A DNA stretch of 34,162 nucleotides from Muribaculaceae bacterium (GTDB taxonomy: Bacteria > Bacteroidota > Bacteroidia > Bacteroidales > Muribaculaceae). Of the stretch, positions 26,414-34,162 are shown piece by piece. The notes under the pieces were generated by a model that did no database searches, was not told the origin of the DNA, and saw only the letters and a program-made list of their open reading frames with translations. The number at the start of each line of letters is the position of its first letter. The first letter of the stretch is position 1. The stretch covers positions 1 to 34,162 of the forward strand of contig JAFZHD010000004.1 in NCBI GenBank assembly GCA_017555085.1. Reading direction: 5' to 3'. The position numbers and the translations under genes are program-made.

Positions 26414-26421
26414 CAAAGATA
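26414..26421 (-). promoter_or_regulatory. -7 box directly before murI
   Basis: The minus strand reads TATCTTTGC, box 26421-26414, an exact TAnnTTTG match. No good -33 box is at 19-21 nt; a TTG lies 16 nt upstream. Transcription should start between 26412 and 26409, at or within 3 nt of the ATG. Confidence 0.55.
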
Positions 26422-26443
26422 GCAAATTTTAACGGCACAATCA

Positions 26444-27736
26444 TTAGAATCCGACTCTCATCATTGCCGAAAGGCGATTATTGCCTATTGTGTTGCCGGC
26501 AAAGTCGTGTTTGAAGCCGTAGTTATATTCAAGGCCGACATTGACAAACTTTGATATTTTCCATATAAAGTTGGCAGCGGCATAGTGTTCATATTTCATG
26601 TGTTCGCCAAACGGAATGACACCGCCTTCGTAGGCATCAACATAGTTGCGCAAATATCCATACATAAATGTCGAGAACATTCGAGGATTGTAGTTGCATT
26701 CAACAGCACACATTGCTCCCCAAGCCTTGGTTTGGGTATATTGTCCTGGAGTTGCCGTCGGCACCAAGTCGAGACACATGTTTTCGTTATCTTTCATATA
26801 ATTGGCAATACCCTTGCCCGCTTGCACCATGGCATAACCCATAACATTGCCCATCTCAACAGATGTTGTCAGTTTGAGACCATAGCCGGGCAATATGCGA
26901 CTGGTATTGGTCGTGAAATCGCGATATTGCATTGTGCGATACACACCCGACAATCTCACATGGCTATCTTCGTTCCAACTCCACTGCACAAACAATGGAA
27001 TATCGGGTATGCGTTGATTAAGATGATAAAACTCATCGTCCACACGGGCTGTCATGCTCATTTTGGGTATTGCTACCGATATCCCCGCTTTTAATCGCGA
27101 TGTCAGGTAGCGTTGATAACTGATTGACAAGTCATTGTGACCGCCCGATGCGCCCGGGCCATTACCGTCAATCAGATATGCATCGGTCGATTTATCATCA
27201 TACAAATTTGACTGATAGCCCAATGTAAAGCCGTTGCACTTGATGTAGGCATAATCACACTTAGCCATATAGTTGCTGTAATTTTCGCCACCTTCAAAGG
27301 TCAATGCGAGGAAAATACCCACCCGATATTTGTTTGACGGCATGCCCACAATGTTGAAATTGAGCGAACTTGATTTTATCGACATTCTTAATGCCGTTTC
27401 GTTGCCGGGCTCGGCTTCTACCGATGTGCTCGGTTTGAAATCGGTTACCGAATTATAAGGATTACCCCAATCAAAAGCACCCACAGCCTTGATTTTGGCA
27501 CCAAGGCTCATATAAAATCGGTTGTTCTTATCAACGATAGCAAACTGCGGCGCTTGATATTCGGGGTCAACCGGAGTGTTTTCGAGCAACACATCATAGG
27601 GGTTTGCAGTCGAATCTGACAGTTCGCCTACTACATATTCAATACCATTTTTGTTTTTCTGCTTTGAGTGATGTTGGGCTGTCGCTACTACATTTGCCAC
27701 AAGGCACAGCAGCATAATCATTGCAATCTTTTTCAT
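26444..27736 (-). CDS. DcaP-like outer-membrane porin
   Basis: A 430-residue predicted barrel protein. Signal peptide about 1-20 (MKKIAMIMLLCLVANVVATAQ). From about 65 the sequence runs in amphipathic strands (RFYMSLGAKIKAVGAFDWG, YRVGIFLALTFEGG, FTLGYQSNLYDDKSTDAYLIDGNG, VNVGLEYNYGFKHDFAG) and ends in RLSAMMRVGF with a terminal Phe. The N-terminal barrel signature resembles the DcaP porin family; the cargo is unknown. It follows the BtuG-like gene by 77 nt with no convincing terminator or promoter between. It may therefore belong to the riboswitch-controlled transcript. Confidence 0.82.
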   Translation of the reverse strand: MKKIAMIMLLCLVANVVATAQHHSKQKNKNGIEYVVGELSDSTANPYDVLLENTPVDPEYQAPQFAIVDKNNRFYMSLGAKIKAVGAFDWGNPYNSVTDFKPSTSVEAEPGNETALRMSIKSSSLNFNIVGMPSNKYRVGIFLALTFEGGENYSNYMAKCDYAYIKCNGFTLGYQSNLYDDKSTDAYLIDGNGPGASGGHNDLSISYQRYLTSRLKAGISVAIPKMSMTARVDDEFYHLNQRIPDIPLFVQWSWNEDSHVRLSGVYRTMQYRDFTTNTSRILPGYGLKLTTSVEMGNVMGYAMVQAGKGIANYMKDNENMCLDLVPTATPGQYTQTKAWGAMCAVECNYNPRMFSTFMYGYLRNYVDAYEGGVIPFGEHMKYEHYAAANFIWKISKFVNVGLEYNYGFKHDFAGNTIGNNRLSAMMRVGF

Positions 27737-27814
27737 GGTAAATCTATTTTGCCACTAAATTAATGTTTTTTATTGGCATTACATTCCCAATAGGGCAAAA
27801 AAGTAAATTTACAA

Positions 27815-28957
27815 TCACTTATATGACATCTTGAATGCAAAATGGGCGGGAATCTCGCCTGTGGTCTGACTCCACTTCAACACTCCGTCGCGACCGTAAC
27901 AATGAATTTTGCCACGCGACACATAGTTGCGTGCATCGGTAATGTAAATATCGCCGCTCATAGGATGCACGGCAATACCATGCGGCATCTTTATATCGGC
28001 ATCGGTGCCGTCTTTCACAATGGAGTTGTCAACCACTTGCAACGAGCGCAAATCTAGTATTGAATATGTGATTGATGTGGCGCCTGTCATATCGTTAACC
28101 TCAGCACTATAAATATAGGCCGAATCGCCGCTAATGGCCATATCGCTGACAGGCACATCAACTTTGGCTGTCACTTTATCAACTTCGGGGTCAATCACAT
28201 ACAATGCCGACGGCACTTGGGCATGGTTGCCACGCGATGTGACATATACCATTCCCCGGCTGTCGGTTTTCACGCGATGCAGATTAATGTCCACATCTAT
28301 CTCTCTCACCATCGCAAAGTAATCGAGATTTATAACCGACACAGTGCGGTCATAGTCAGGTGCGCGATAACCGCCCGAATTGGCCACATACAATTTGCCG
28401 TTACTGATAGTCATTTCCTCTGGCTGATAACCCACATCTACCCTGCCGACAACCGCCAACGACAATGTATCGACCTTAAACACTGCTCCCAACGGCGCGC
28501 GAGAGTCGCCTTGCGTGGGCGACACATAACTGCTCACATAGAGATAGCCCCCATGCCCTACAGCATATCGGCAGTTGGGAATATCAATCTGACCTATGCG
28601 ACGCGCATCGGCGGCAGTCATCACCTCAACCTTGTGTGAGCAATTTATCACGGCATACAATCGAGAGCCATATATTTCCAAGTCGTTACCCACATCGCCC
28701 AACTCCTTGACAGCCGAGGGATTGCGCTCGGCATAGATGTTGCGCACATAGCTTCCTGTGGTTTCATCAAAATAGTCGAGCGTACACTTGTTTGAACCCA
28801 TATTGCCCTCGTTGAGCAGATAAAACCCGTCAACGCCGGTGGCTTGCGGACTATCAACATTCTCGCTCGACGACGGATAGATATAAATATCCTCGCGACA
28901 CGACGACATAGCCGCTATCACTACCAATGACAATATCGCTACAATGTATCTCTTCAT
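27815..28957 (-). CDS. btuG: BtuG-like surface propeller lipoprotein (B12 binding)
   Basis: A 380-residue lipoprotein, start at 28957 (MKRYIVAILSLVVIAAMSSC, lipid on C20). The acidic residues after the cysteine (RED) suit surface export. The rest is a YncE/DUF5074-type seven-bladed propeller (DVGNDLEIYGSRLYAVIN, GGYLYVSSYVSP, GKLYVANSGG, GIAVHPMSGDIYITDARNY). In Bacteroides, BtuG proteins of this type cap BtuB and bind cobalamin very tightly. Position third behind a cobalamin riboswitch and btuB makes the assignment strong. The frame opens at 28987, but that overlaps the previous gene and delays the signal. The chosen ATG lies 4 nt after the previous stop. Confidence 0.88.
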   Translation of the reverse strand: MKRYIVAILSLVVIAAMSSCREDIYIYPSSSENVDSPQATGVDGFYLLNEGNMGSNKCTLDYFDETTGSYVRNIYAERNPSAVKELGDVGNDLEIYGSRLYAVINCSHKVEVMTAADARRIGQIDIPNCRYAVGHGGYLYVSSYVSPTQGDSRAPLGAVFKVDTLSLAVVGRVDVGYQPEEMTISNGKLYVANSGGYRAPDYDRTVSVINLDYFAMVREIDVDINLHRVKTDSRGMVYVTSRGNHAQVPSALYVIDPEVDKVTAKVDVPVSDMAISGDSAYIYSAEVNDMTGATSITYSILDLRSLQVVDNSIVKDGTDADIKMPHGIAVHPMSGDIYITDARNYVSRGKIHCYGRDGVLKWSQTTGEIPAHFAFKMSYK

Positions 28958-28961
28958 TTTA

Positions 28962-29891
28962 TCATTCCATTGTTTCAACTCCGGCAATCTCGGTCGAACA
29001 TTCTCCTAAGTGTCCGTTTGCCTGCAATACTCCGGTATATATTTTTATAAAGTCAATCGACGGCAAGTTCACTTTATTTCCCATGCTGTCAATAGCCATT
29101 GCGATATCAAGACACGAAAAATCGGTGTTGTTGGGGTGAGAATCGGCATAGCCATAGTAACTCACCAACTCATAATTGCCTGTTTGGGCATTGTGATAGC
29201 CGTTTGGGGGCAACAATCGCCCTTCAAACGACAATGAGTCGACATTCTCCACCCATAGCGGAAAATAGCATTGGGTGTGGTAGGCCACAGTGCGATTAAG
29301 ATAGCCCGAGTCGCCGTTTTGTGCCCGCCAACGAATATACTCATTGTCGGTGGCATCGGCTGCAGGAGCATAATAGGTTACCGCATATCGCTCGGTTGAG
29401 TTAAATGTTTCACTGCCCATGATTTCATACCATTGGTCGTCAGGTTCTCCGTTGGCATTGGCATCTTGCATCACAAGCACAATGCCCGGCTCGGCGCTGC
29501 CATATCTCACACCGCTCACCGATGTCGAGGCATACACGGCATTACCCTTAATTCTGAAATCGTTTTTATCGGCTCGGTTCGCAATGGGTTGCGAAAGTTT
29601 CAAGGTTACACTTCCACCCCAAGCGCCCAAACTTATCATATATCCGTCGTTGAGCAATTCGGTGGCTTTGGCATTCATTGCGGCATAGTCATCGCCCACC
29701 TCATACTCGGGAACAGTGTTGACAAACTGACCCGGAGCGGGCGAATAGTCGAGCACAGCGACCTCAACCGCCGTTCCGTGAGCATAGTCGGGTACTGGAG
29801 TTTCGCCACTACCAAAACGGCCGTCGTGTTCACGACACGCAACCGTCACACACGACAATGCTATCAGTGTTATCAATCCTTTATTTATCAT
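28962..29891 (-). CDS. Surface lipoprotein of the B12 locus
   Basis: A 309-residue lipoprotein with lipobox ending at C19 (CVTVAC) and an N-terminal linker rich in Gly, Thr and Pro. The body is beta-rich and contains a calcium-type loop D143-A-N-A-N-G-E-P-D-D152, followed by QWYEIMGSE. The Bacteroides cell-surface proteins found in btuB loci look like this. The exact role is not settled; it could be an accessory corrinoid binder or a partner of the BtuB-BtuG complex. Its ATG overlaps the btuB stop (ATGA, 29888-29891), and the BtuG-like gene follows after 4 nt, so the three are translated as a block. Confidence 0.85.
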   Translation of the reverse strand: MINKGLITLIALSCVTVACREHDGRFGSGETPVPDYAHGTAVEVAVLDYSPAPGQFVNTVPEYEVGDDYAAMNAKATELLNDGYMISLGAWGGSVTLKLSQPIANRADKNDFRIKGNAVYASTSVSGVRYGSAEPGIVLVMQDANANGEPDDQWYEIMGSETFNSTERYAVTYYAPAADATDNEYIRWRAQNGDSGYLNRTVAYHTQCYFPLWVENVDSLSFEGRLLPPNGYHNAQTGNYELVSYYGYADSHPNNTDFSCLDIAMAIDSMGNKVNLPSIDFIKIYTGVLQANGHLGECSTEIAGVETME

Positions 29892-31909
29892 ATATTTACC
29901 TTTAATGTAACTTTATAATTGCGACCGGGCATGGGGTAATTTAGTATCACCTCATAATCTTGGTCAAAAATGTTGTTTACCTCCAAGCCGACACGACAGC
30001 CAACGCGGCCGATGTTTAAATCTTTGATGAGCGAGGCATCGTGGGTGTACCACGGTTGCTCATAGTTGGCAGGGATATTTTCTTGGGCGTTGTATCGCTC
30101 ACCGGTGTAGATAAAACTGTAATTGAAGTTCCAACCGCGATAATGAGCGCGGCCAACCACCGACCCTGCATGCAGCGGAATATAGGGTATCTGATGGCCA
30201 TAGTAAGAGTCGGCCTTATCGGTAAAATCGCGTGCGCTTTGATAGGTGTAGTTCAATCGCAATCCCAAGTCAACGCCGCCAACGCGGGCATTTCCCTCGG
30301 CCGATGCTTCTACGCCAAATATCTTAACATTGCCCAAATTGAGCATTGTCCAACGAAACTGCTGTCCCGACGGATATGCCACAATTTTATTGGTAACTTC
30401 ATTGTAATACACATCGCCTTGCAACTTGACACTTTGCATAAAAGCATCGGTAAAGCCATATCGATAGCCGCTCGACAGACTGTATTGCATGGTGTATTCG
30501 GGTTTCAAATTTTTGCTGCCCACCTCGGCATAATACAAATCGTTGAATGTAGGCATGCGAAATGCGCGTTTCACAAATGCGTTGATATCCCACTCGGCAT
30601 CGGCCAACGGCTTCCACGACATAAACATCGCCGGAGTCCACTCATTACGATATTGCATTGTTCGCTCATGCACTTCGCCGTCACCAGCTTCGTCTTGCAC
30701 AAATGTCCCCAACAAACTTGCTTGTGCGTCAAGCCCATAGCCTCGCATTGTGGTTGCCACAGCCACCATTTCGGTAAAGCGCACCGGGCGGGCAAACAGC
30801 GACATGTTGCTGTTCATCTCGTTCCACTGCACATCGGTTGCCAACGATGCGTCCCACCAAGGAGTAATACGCAACAGATTTGCCATCGAAAAATAAATTT
30901 CTTGTTGGTAATACTTGTTGTTGACATACAATTCTTTTGAGTCGTCGCGCAAGTAATGCAGATAATCGTTGGCATACTTGGCGTTCATCTTCATCTGATA
31001 ACGCTTTGTGAAATTGTTTTCCCACGAGCCTTGTGCAAAGATATTGCGGTCCCACTGTCGCTCGCCGTTGCGAAAAACATTGTTGACTATCGCGCCTGGG
31101 ATGCCTCGTTCCGAGTTATAAAAATAGGCCTTGCCACTCCAACGGCCTTTATCTGTGTAGCCAAACACTGATGTCTCGGCTCTGAACGCATCAATATCGC
31201 TGTTTTGGCGAATGGCGGTGGTGTCATAGGCAACAGTATTGTCGAGATTTAATCGGCGATAGCGAAATTCATACTTGCCGTTGGCATGGGTAAACTCGGC
31301 TGTGGCGTTTAGGCTCACGCGGCGAGTAATTCGCTGCTCCCATATCAGTTCGGGATTAATCAAACCGAAACTGCCAGTTTTGAATTGGGCTATTACGCGA
31401 TAGTTCTCGCCCTCGTCCCAACGCGGACGGCGGGTGCGAATATAGATAGATCCCGACGGGCCAAAGTCTTTTGCACCTTGGAAAATGTTGCTTTTCTGGC
31501 CGTTGTAGAGTTGAATTTCCTCGATATTGTCAAGCGAATAACGGCCCAAGTCTATCTGTCCGTTTTGGGCGTTGCCCAACTGAATGCCGTCATAAAACAC
31601 ACCCACATGATGAGTGCCCATTGAGCGAATGTTGATAGTCTTGATGCCACCGATACCGCCAAAGTCCTTGATTTGTACGCCCGAGAAATAGCGCAACGCA
31701 TCGGCCACCGACTGCGAATTGAGATTTTGCAACTGCTCGCCCGTGAGAGACTGAGGTTTTATCACTTCTTTTTTGCGGTTTTCAACCACAGTAACCTCCT
31801 GAATTTGAAGAATAGAGTCAAGATATGCGTCATCGACCTCGGTTGCAACAACCGGGACCGACCACATTGCGAGCATATATATGAGTATGATTCTAATCTT
31901 ACTTTTCAT
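29888..31909 (-). CDS. btuB: TonB-dependent cobalamin receptor BtuB
   Basis: Outer-membrane receptor that imports corrinoids using TonB energy. The 673 residues comprise a signal peptide (about 1-22), a TonB-box-like IQEVTVVENRK, and a plug domain (about 45-155: LTGEQLQNLNSQSVADAL, INIRSMGTHHVGVFYDGIQ, YSLDNIEEIQLYNGQ). A 22-strand-type barrel ends in MPGRNYKVTLKVNI. There is no N-terminal carboxypeptidase-like extension as in SusC proteins. The cobalamin riboswitch immediately upstream fixes the substrate class. It heads an operon with the two surface lipoproteins. Confidence 0.93.
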   Translation of the reverse strand: MKSKIRIILIYMLAMWSVPVVATEVDDAYLDSILQIQEVTVVENRKKEVIKPQSLTGEQLQNLNSQSVADALRYFSGVQIKDFGGIGGIKTINIRSMGTHHVGVFYDGIQLGNAQNGQIDLGRYSLDNIEEIQLYNGQKSNIFQGAKDFGPSGSIYIRTRRPRWDEGENYRVIAQFKTGSFGLINPELIWEQRITRRVSLNATAEFTHANGKYEFRYRRLNLDNTVAYDTTAIRQNSDIDAFRAETSVFGYTDKGRWSGKAYFYNSERGIPGAIVNNVFRNGERQWDRNIFAQGSWENNFTKRYQMKMNAKYANDYLHYLRDDSKELYVNNKYYQQEIYFSMANLLRITPWWDASLATDVQWNEMNSNMSLFARPVRFTEMVAVATTMRGYGLDAQASLLGTFVQDEAGDGEVHERTMQYRNEWTPAMFMSWKPLADAEWDINAFVKRAFRMPTFNDLYYAEVGSKNLKPEYTMQYSLSSGYRYGFTDAFMQSVKLQGDVYYNEVTNKIVAYPSGQQFRWTMLNLGNVKIFGVEASAEGNARVGGVDLGLRLNYTYQSARDFTDKADSYYGHQIPYIPLHAGSVVGRAHYRGWNFNYSFIYTGERYNAQENIPANYEQPWYTHDASLIKDLNIGRVGCRVGLEVNNIFDQDYEVILNYPMPGRNYKVTLKVNI

Positions 31910-31925
31910 GCGAAAGCGACTATTT

Positions 31926-32040
31926 GTGCCGTACTTTCAACGGCTTGGGTTCCTGACTTTGCCTCCCTCGCAGAGCGACATTCACAGTTGCGCGACAGTA
32001 CCCGATTTTCACGGGTTTCCCTCATTAATTATTATCTATG
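31926..32040 (-). promoter_or_regulatory. Cobalamin riboswitch in the btuB leader
   Basis: The minus strand carries the conserved aptamer core. GGGAAACCCGTGAAAATCGG-type sequence lies at 32021-32001, ACTGTCGCGCAACTGTGA at 31999-31982, and the B12 box GTCAGGAACCC at 31957-31947. A GCCG...CGGC hairpin follows (31944-31928). Only about 16 nt separate the aptamer from the btuB ATG and there is no T tract, so control is probably translational. The 5' side is short because the likely transcription start lies near 32040; a compact variant is possible. Confidence 0.93.
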
Positions 32041-32043
32041 CCA

Positions 32044-32051
32044 CAAAATTA
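32044..32051 (-). promoter_or_regulatory. -7 box of the btuB operon
   Basis: The minus strand reads TAATTTTG (32051-32044), an exact consensus match. No strong -33 box is visible. Transcription would start at 32042-32039, directly at the 5' edge of the riboswitch. Confidence 0.6.
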
Positions 32052-32111
32052 CTCAAAATAGCCGAAACAACAGCCACATTAATAAAGAATAATACTACAA
32101 AACACCATAAT

Positions 32112-32157
32112 AGCCCACACTCATGGGCTTGCCATTACAAAATTTTCGCTAATTTTG
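32112..32157 (+). promoter_or_regulatory. Promoter of the FNT channel gene with overlapping inverted repeat
   Basis: CTTG (32128-32131), 18 nt, then TAATTTTG (32150-32157). An inverted repeat AGCCCA (32112-32117)/TGGGCT (32124-32129) overlaps the -33 region and could be an operator. The leader to the ATG at 32186 would be about 25 nt. The 276-nt gap 31910-32185 otherwise contains only the btuB riboswitch and its -7 box. Confidence 0.5.
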
Positions 32158-32185
32158 TGAAATAATTAACCCCACATCTAAAATT

Positions 32186-32986
32186 ATGGCTGTAAAAACT
32201 CCCGTCGAAGTGATAAACGACGCCGTCGAAGCCGGTGCACGCAAAGCGGCACTGACCAACGGCAATTTCTTGAAACTGTCGGTACTCGCTATTCTTGCCG
32301 GCATATACATCTCAATGGGCGGAGTGTTGTCGCTCATCATCGGTTTTGGCTTTCCCGAAATCACCGCCGCCAATCCCTCGCTTCAACGCATGCTCAGCGG
32401 TTTCATGTTCCCCATCGGCCTCATTCTCGTGGTAATACTTGGCGCAGAACTGTTTACCGGCAACAACGCCATGCTCATTCCCTCATATCTTGCGCGCCGA
32501 CACTCGTTTTTCACAGTCATTAAAAATTGGGTTTTGGTATATTTTGGCAACCTTGTGGGAGCGTTGTTTTTCACCTATCTGCTAGTCTATATGTGCGGAC
32601 TCACAAGTGCCGACCCCTATCATAGCGCAATCATCAAAGTTGCCGAGACCAAAGTGTTGTCAATGTCGTGGCTCACAGTATTTCTCAAAGGCATCGGGGC
32701 AAATTGGTTTGTGTGCCTCGCCGTGTGGCTCGCCATGTCGGGACGCTCGCTTATGGGCAAAATGCTCGGCTGTTGGTTGCCCGTAATGGCCTTTGTGGCA
32801 CTCGGCTATGAACACTCTATCGCCAACATGTTTTTCATTCCGCTTGGCATGATGGAAGGCGCCGATATCACCCTCACACAAGCCATTGTCAACAATTTTA
32901 TCCCCGCCACATTGGGCAACATCGCAGGTGGAGCCATTTTTGTCGGAGGCATATACAGTTACATCAACCTGCAACGCGACAAGTAA
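32186..32986 (+). CDS. Formate/nitrite transporter family channel
   Basis: A 266-residue inner-membrane protein of the FNT family, pentameric channels for formate, nitrite or hydrosulfide. Six hydrophobic helices are visible. Signature segments are AGIYISMGGVLSLIIGFG, GAELFTGNNAMLIPSYLARR and NWVLVYFGNLVGALFF near the front, and TLGNIAGGAIFVGGIYSYI at the end. The family is clear but the sequence alone does not tell FocA from NirC or HSC. No formate-lyase or nitrite-reductase gene is adjacent. It has its own promoter and is divergent from the btuB operon. Confidence 0.92.
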   Translation: MAVKTPVEVINDAVEAGARKAALTNGNFLKLSVLAILAGIYISMGGVLSLIIGFGFPEITAANPSLQRMLSGFMFPIGLILVVILGAELFTGNNAMLIPSYLARRHSFFTVIKNWVLVYFGNLVGALFFTYLLVYMCGLTSADPYHSAIIKVAETKVLSMSWLTVFLKGIGANWFVCLAVWLAMSGRSLMGKMLGCWLPVMAFVALGYEHSIANMFFIPLGMMEGADITLTQAIVNNFIPATLGNIAGGAIFVGGIYSYINLQRDK

Positions 32987-33067
32987 AATTGTGATTTTTT
33001 TAGTGGTTAAAATCCAATTATAGGCAAAATTATTGCAATAGCATTTTTTTATGCAACAATAAAACAG

Positions 33068-33075
33068 TAACTTTG
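33068..33075 (+). promoter_or_regulatory. -7 box of the aldolase gene
   Basis: TAACTTTGC matches the consensus; the -33 region is only a T run. The leader would be about 48-50 nt. The rest of the 141-nt gap after the FNT gene shows no convincing terminator. Confidence 0.6.
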
Positions 33076-33127
33076 CACTGCAAAACATAACGAATTTTTT
33101 ATTCACTTTTATAATAAAGAAAACCAA

Positions 33128-34126
33128 ATGGTAAGTTTTAAAGAACTCGGCTTGGTAAACACTCGTGAAATGTTTGCCAAAGCAATCAAAGGCGGTTATG
33201 CTATCCCCGCTTTCAACTTTAACAACATGGAGCAGCTCCAAGCAATCATCAAGGCTGCTGCTGAAGAAAAATCACCCGTTATCTTGCAAGTATCAAAAGG
33301 TGCTCGTAACTATGCTAACGCTACTCTTCTTCGTTACATGGCTCAAGGTGCTGTTGAATATGCAAAAGAACTCGGTTGGGCTAATCCCCAAATCGTTCTT
33401 CACCTCGACCACGGTGACAGTTTCGAACTCTGCAAATCTTGTATCGACAGCGGTTTCTCTTCTGTAATGATTGACGGTTCACACCTCCCCTACGAAGAAA
33501 ACGTTGCTCTCACTAAACAAGTTGTAGAATACGCTCACCAACACGATGTAACAGTAGAAGGTGAACTCGGTGTACTCGCTGGCGTTGAAGACGAAGTTTC
33601 TTCTGACCACCACACTTATACTGACCCCGAAGAAGTTATCGACTTCGCGACTCGCACAGGTTGCGACAGCCTCGCTATCTCAATCGGTACTTCTCACGGC
33701 GCTTACAAGTTCACTCCCGAACAATGTACAACAGACGAAAACGGCAAACTCGTTCCTCCTCCCTTGGCATTCGATGTATTGAAAGCCGTTGAAGAAAAAC
33801 TCCCCGGATTCCCCATCGTTCTCCACGGTTCTTCATCAGTACCCCAAGACGAAGTTGAAACTATCAACGCTAACGGCGGTGCTTTGAAAGCTGCTATCGG
33901 TATCCCCGAAGAATGGTTGCGTGAATCTGCTAAATCAGCAGTTTGCAAAATCAACATCGACTCTGACAGCCGCCTCGCTATGACTGCTGCTATCCGCAAA
34001 GTCTTTGTTACTAACCCCGCTGAGTTTGACCCCCGCAAATACCTCGGTCCCGCTCGCGACAATATGGAAAAACTCTACAAGCACAAAATCGTTAACGTGC
34101 TTGGTTCAGCAGGTCAAGCAGAATAA
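33128..34126 (+). CDS. fba: Class II fructose-1,6-bisphosphate aldolase
   Basis: Zinc-dependent glycolytic and gluconeogenic enzyme that reversibly cleaves fructose-1,6-bisphosphate to glyceraldehyde-3-phosphate and dihydroxyacetone phosphate. The 332 residues are complete. Catalytic D94 and zinc ligand H95 lie in HLDHGD, with further zinc histidines H190 (GTSHGAYKF) and H233 (LHGSSSVP). The conserved PAFNFNNMEQLQAII start supports the ATG at 33128. GCT, ACT, GTT and CGT codons are favoured well above the neighbouring FNT gene, as expected for an abundant protein. The last 36 nt of the window after its stop show nothing. Confidence 0.97.
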   Translation: MVSFKELGLVNTREMFAKAIKGGYAIPAFNFNNMEQLQAIIKAAAEEKSPVILQVSKGARNYANATLLRYMAQGAVEYAKELGWANPQIVLHLDHGDSFELCKSCIDSGFSSVMIDGSHLPYEENVALTKQVVEYAHQHDVTVEGELGVLAGVEDEVSSDHHTYTDPEEVIDFATRTGCDSLAISIGTSHGAYKFTPEQCTTDENGKLVPPPLAFDVLKAVEEKLPGFPIVLHGSSSVPQDEVETINANGGALKAAIGIPEEWLRESAKSAVCKINIDSDSRLAMTAAIRKVFVTNPAEFDPRKYLGPARDNMEKLYKHKIVNVLGSAGQAE

Positions 34127-34162
34127 TCGACCAATCCATATCGATAATTCAAGAGTGCGTCT

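Noticed and set aside
30041..30940. 299-codon plus-strand frame opposite btuB
   Set aside because: Antisense shadow of a clear BtuB barrel, with His/Cys/Ile-rich composition and no start signals.

Overview
This 34-kb window reads as chromosomal DNA of a Bacteroidales bacterium, and a gut Muribaculaceae-like genome is my best guess. The clues are repeated Bacteroidetes -7 promoter boxes (TAnnTTTG, usually followed by C), few purine-rich Shine-Dalgarno sites, lipoproteins with acidic residues after the lipidated cysteine, a Por/T9SS-type C-terminal tail, DUF6242 and DUF6089 families, and the gene orders alaS/M23 peptidase/MerR and DUF6089/uppS/bamA/ompH/ompH. No phage, transposase, integrase, CRISPR array or pseudogene is visible. 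Family assignments come from recognising motifs by eye; no database was searched.

Layout. (1) 1-204: a perfect 40-bp palindrome and the alaS terminator. (2) 205-2826: alaS on the minus strand, divergent from an M23 peptidase and a small MerR regulator (3201-4526); the 374-nt gap between them holds two promoters and a nested inverted repeat. (3) 4620-9131: a periplasmic PD40 propeller protein and a very large amidase with duplicated Ig-plus-propeller modules and a T9SS-like tail, closed by a terminator. (4) 9413-11596: a secreted Asn/Gln/Pro-rich protein with fresh 54-bp tandem repeats, facing an unrecognised SH3-like/membrane/Cys-cluster protein. (5) 11777-14080: a patatin fused to an outer-membrane barrel. 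(6) 14180-17112: pyrE, an SRPBCC-like gene, argH and a lipoprotein. (7) tRNA-Leu(UAA) with its own promoter and terminator, then ribD. (8) 18520-25271: an envelope-biogenesis operon: DUF6242 lipoprotein, DUF6089 protein, uppS, bamA and two Skp/OmpH chaperones. (9) Minus strand 25390-31909: a cobalamin riboswitch, btuB, a surface lipoprotein, a BtuG-like propeller lipoprotein, a DcaP-like porin, murI and a 57-codon membrane-protein gene. (10) Plus strand: a formate/nitrite-family channel and class II fructose-bisphosphate aldolase.

How the parts work together. Much of the window serves the cell envelope: lipid carrier (uppS), D-glutamate (murI), murein hydrolases (M23, amidase), outer-membrane assembly (bamA, ompH pair) and B12 capture (btuB/btuG). 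The most rewarding parts for follow-up are the riboswitch-led B12 locus with a porin behind it, the duplicated amidase, the SH3/TM/Cys-cluster protein, the promoter boxes that move two start codons and predict an almost leaderless murI mRNA, and the small gene behind murI.
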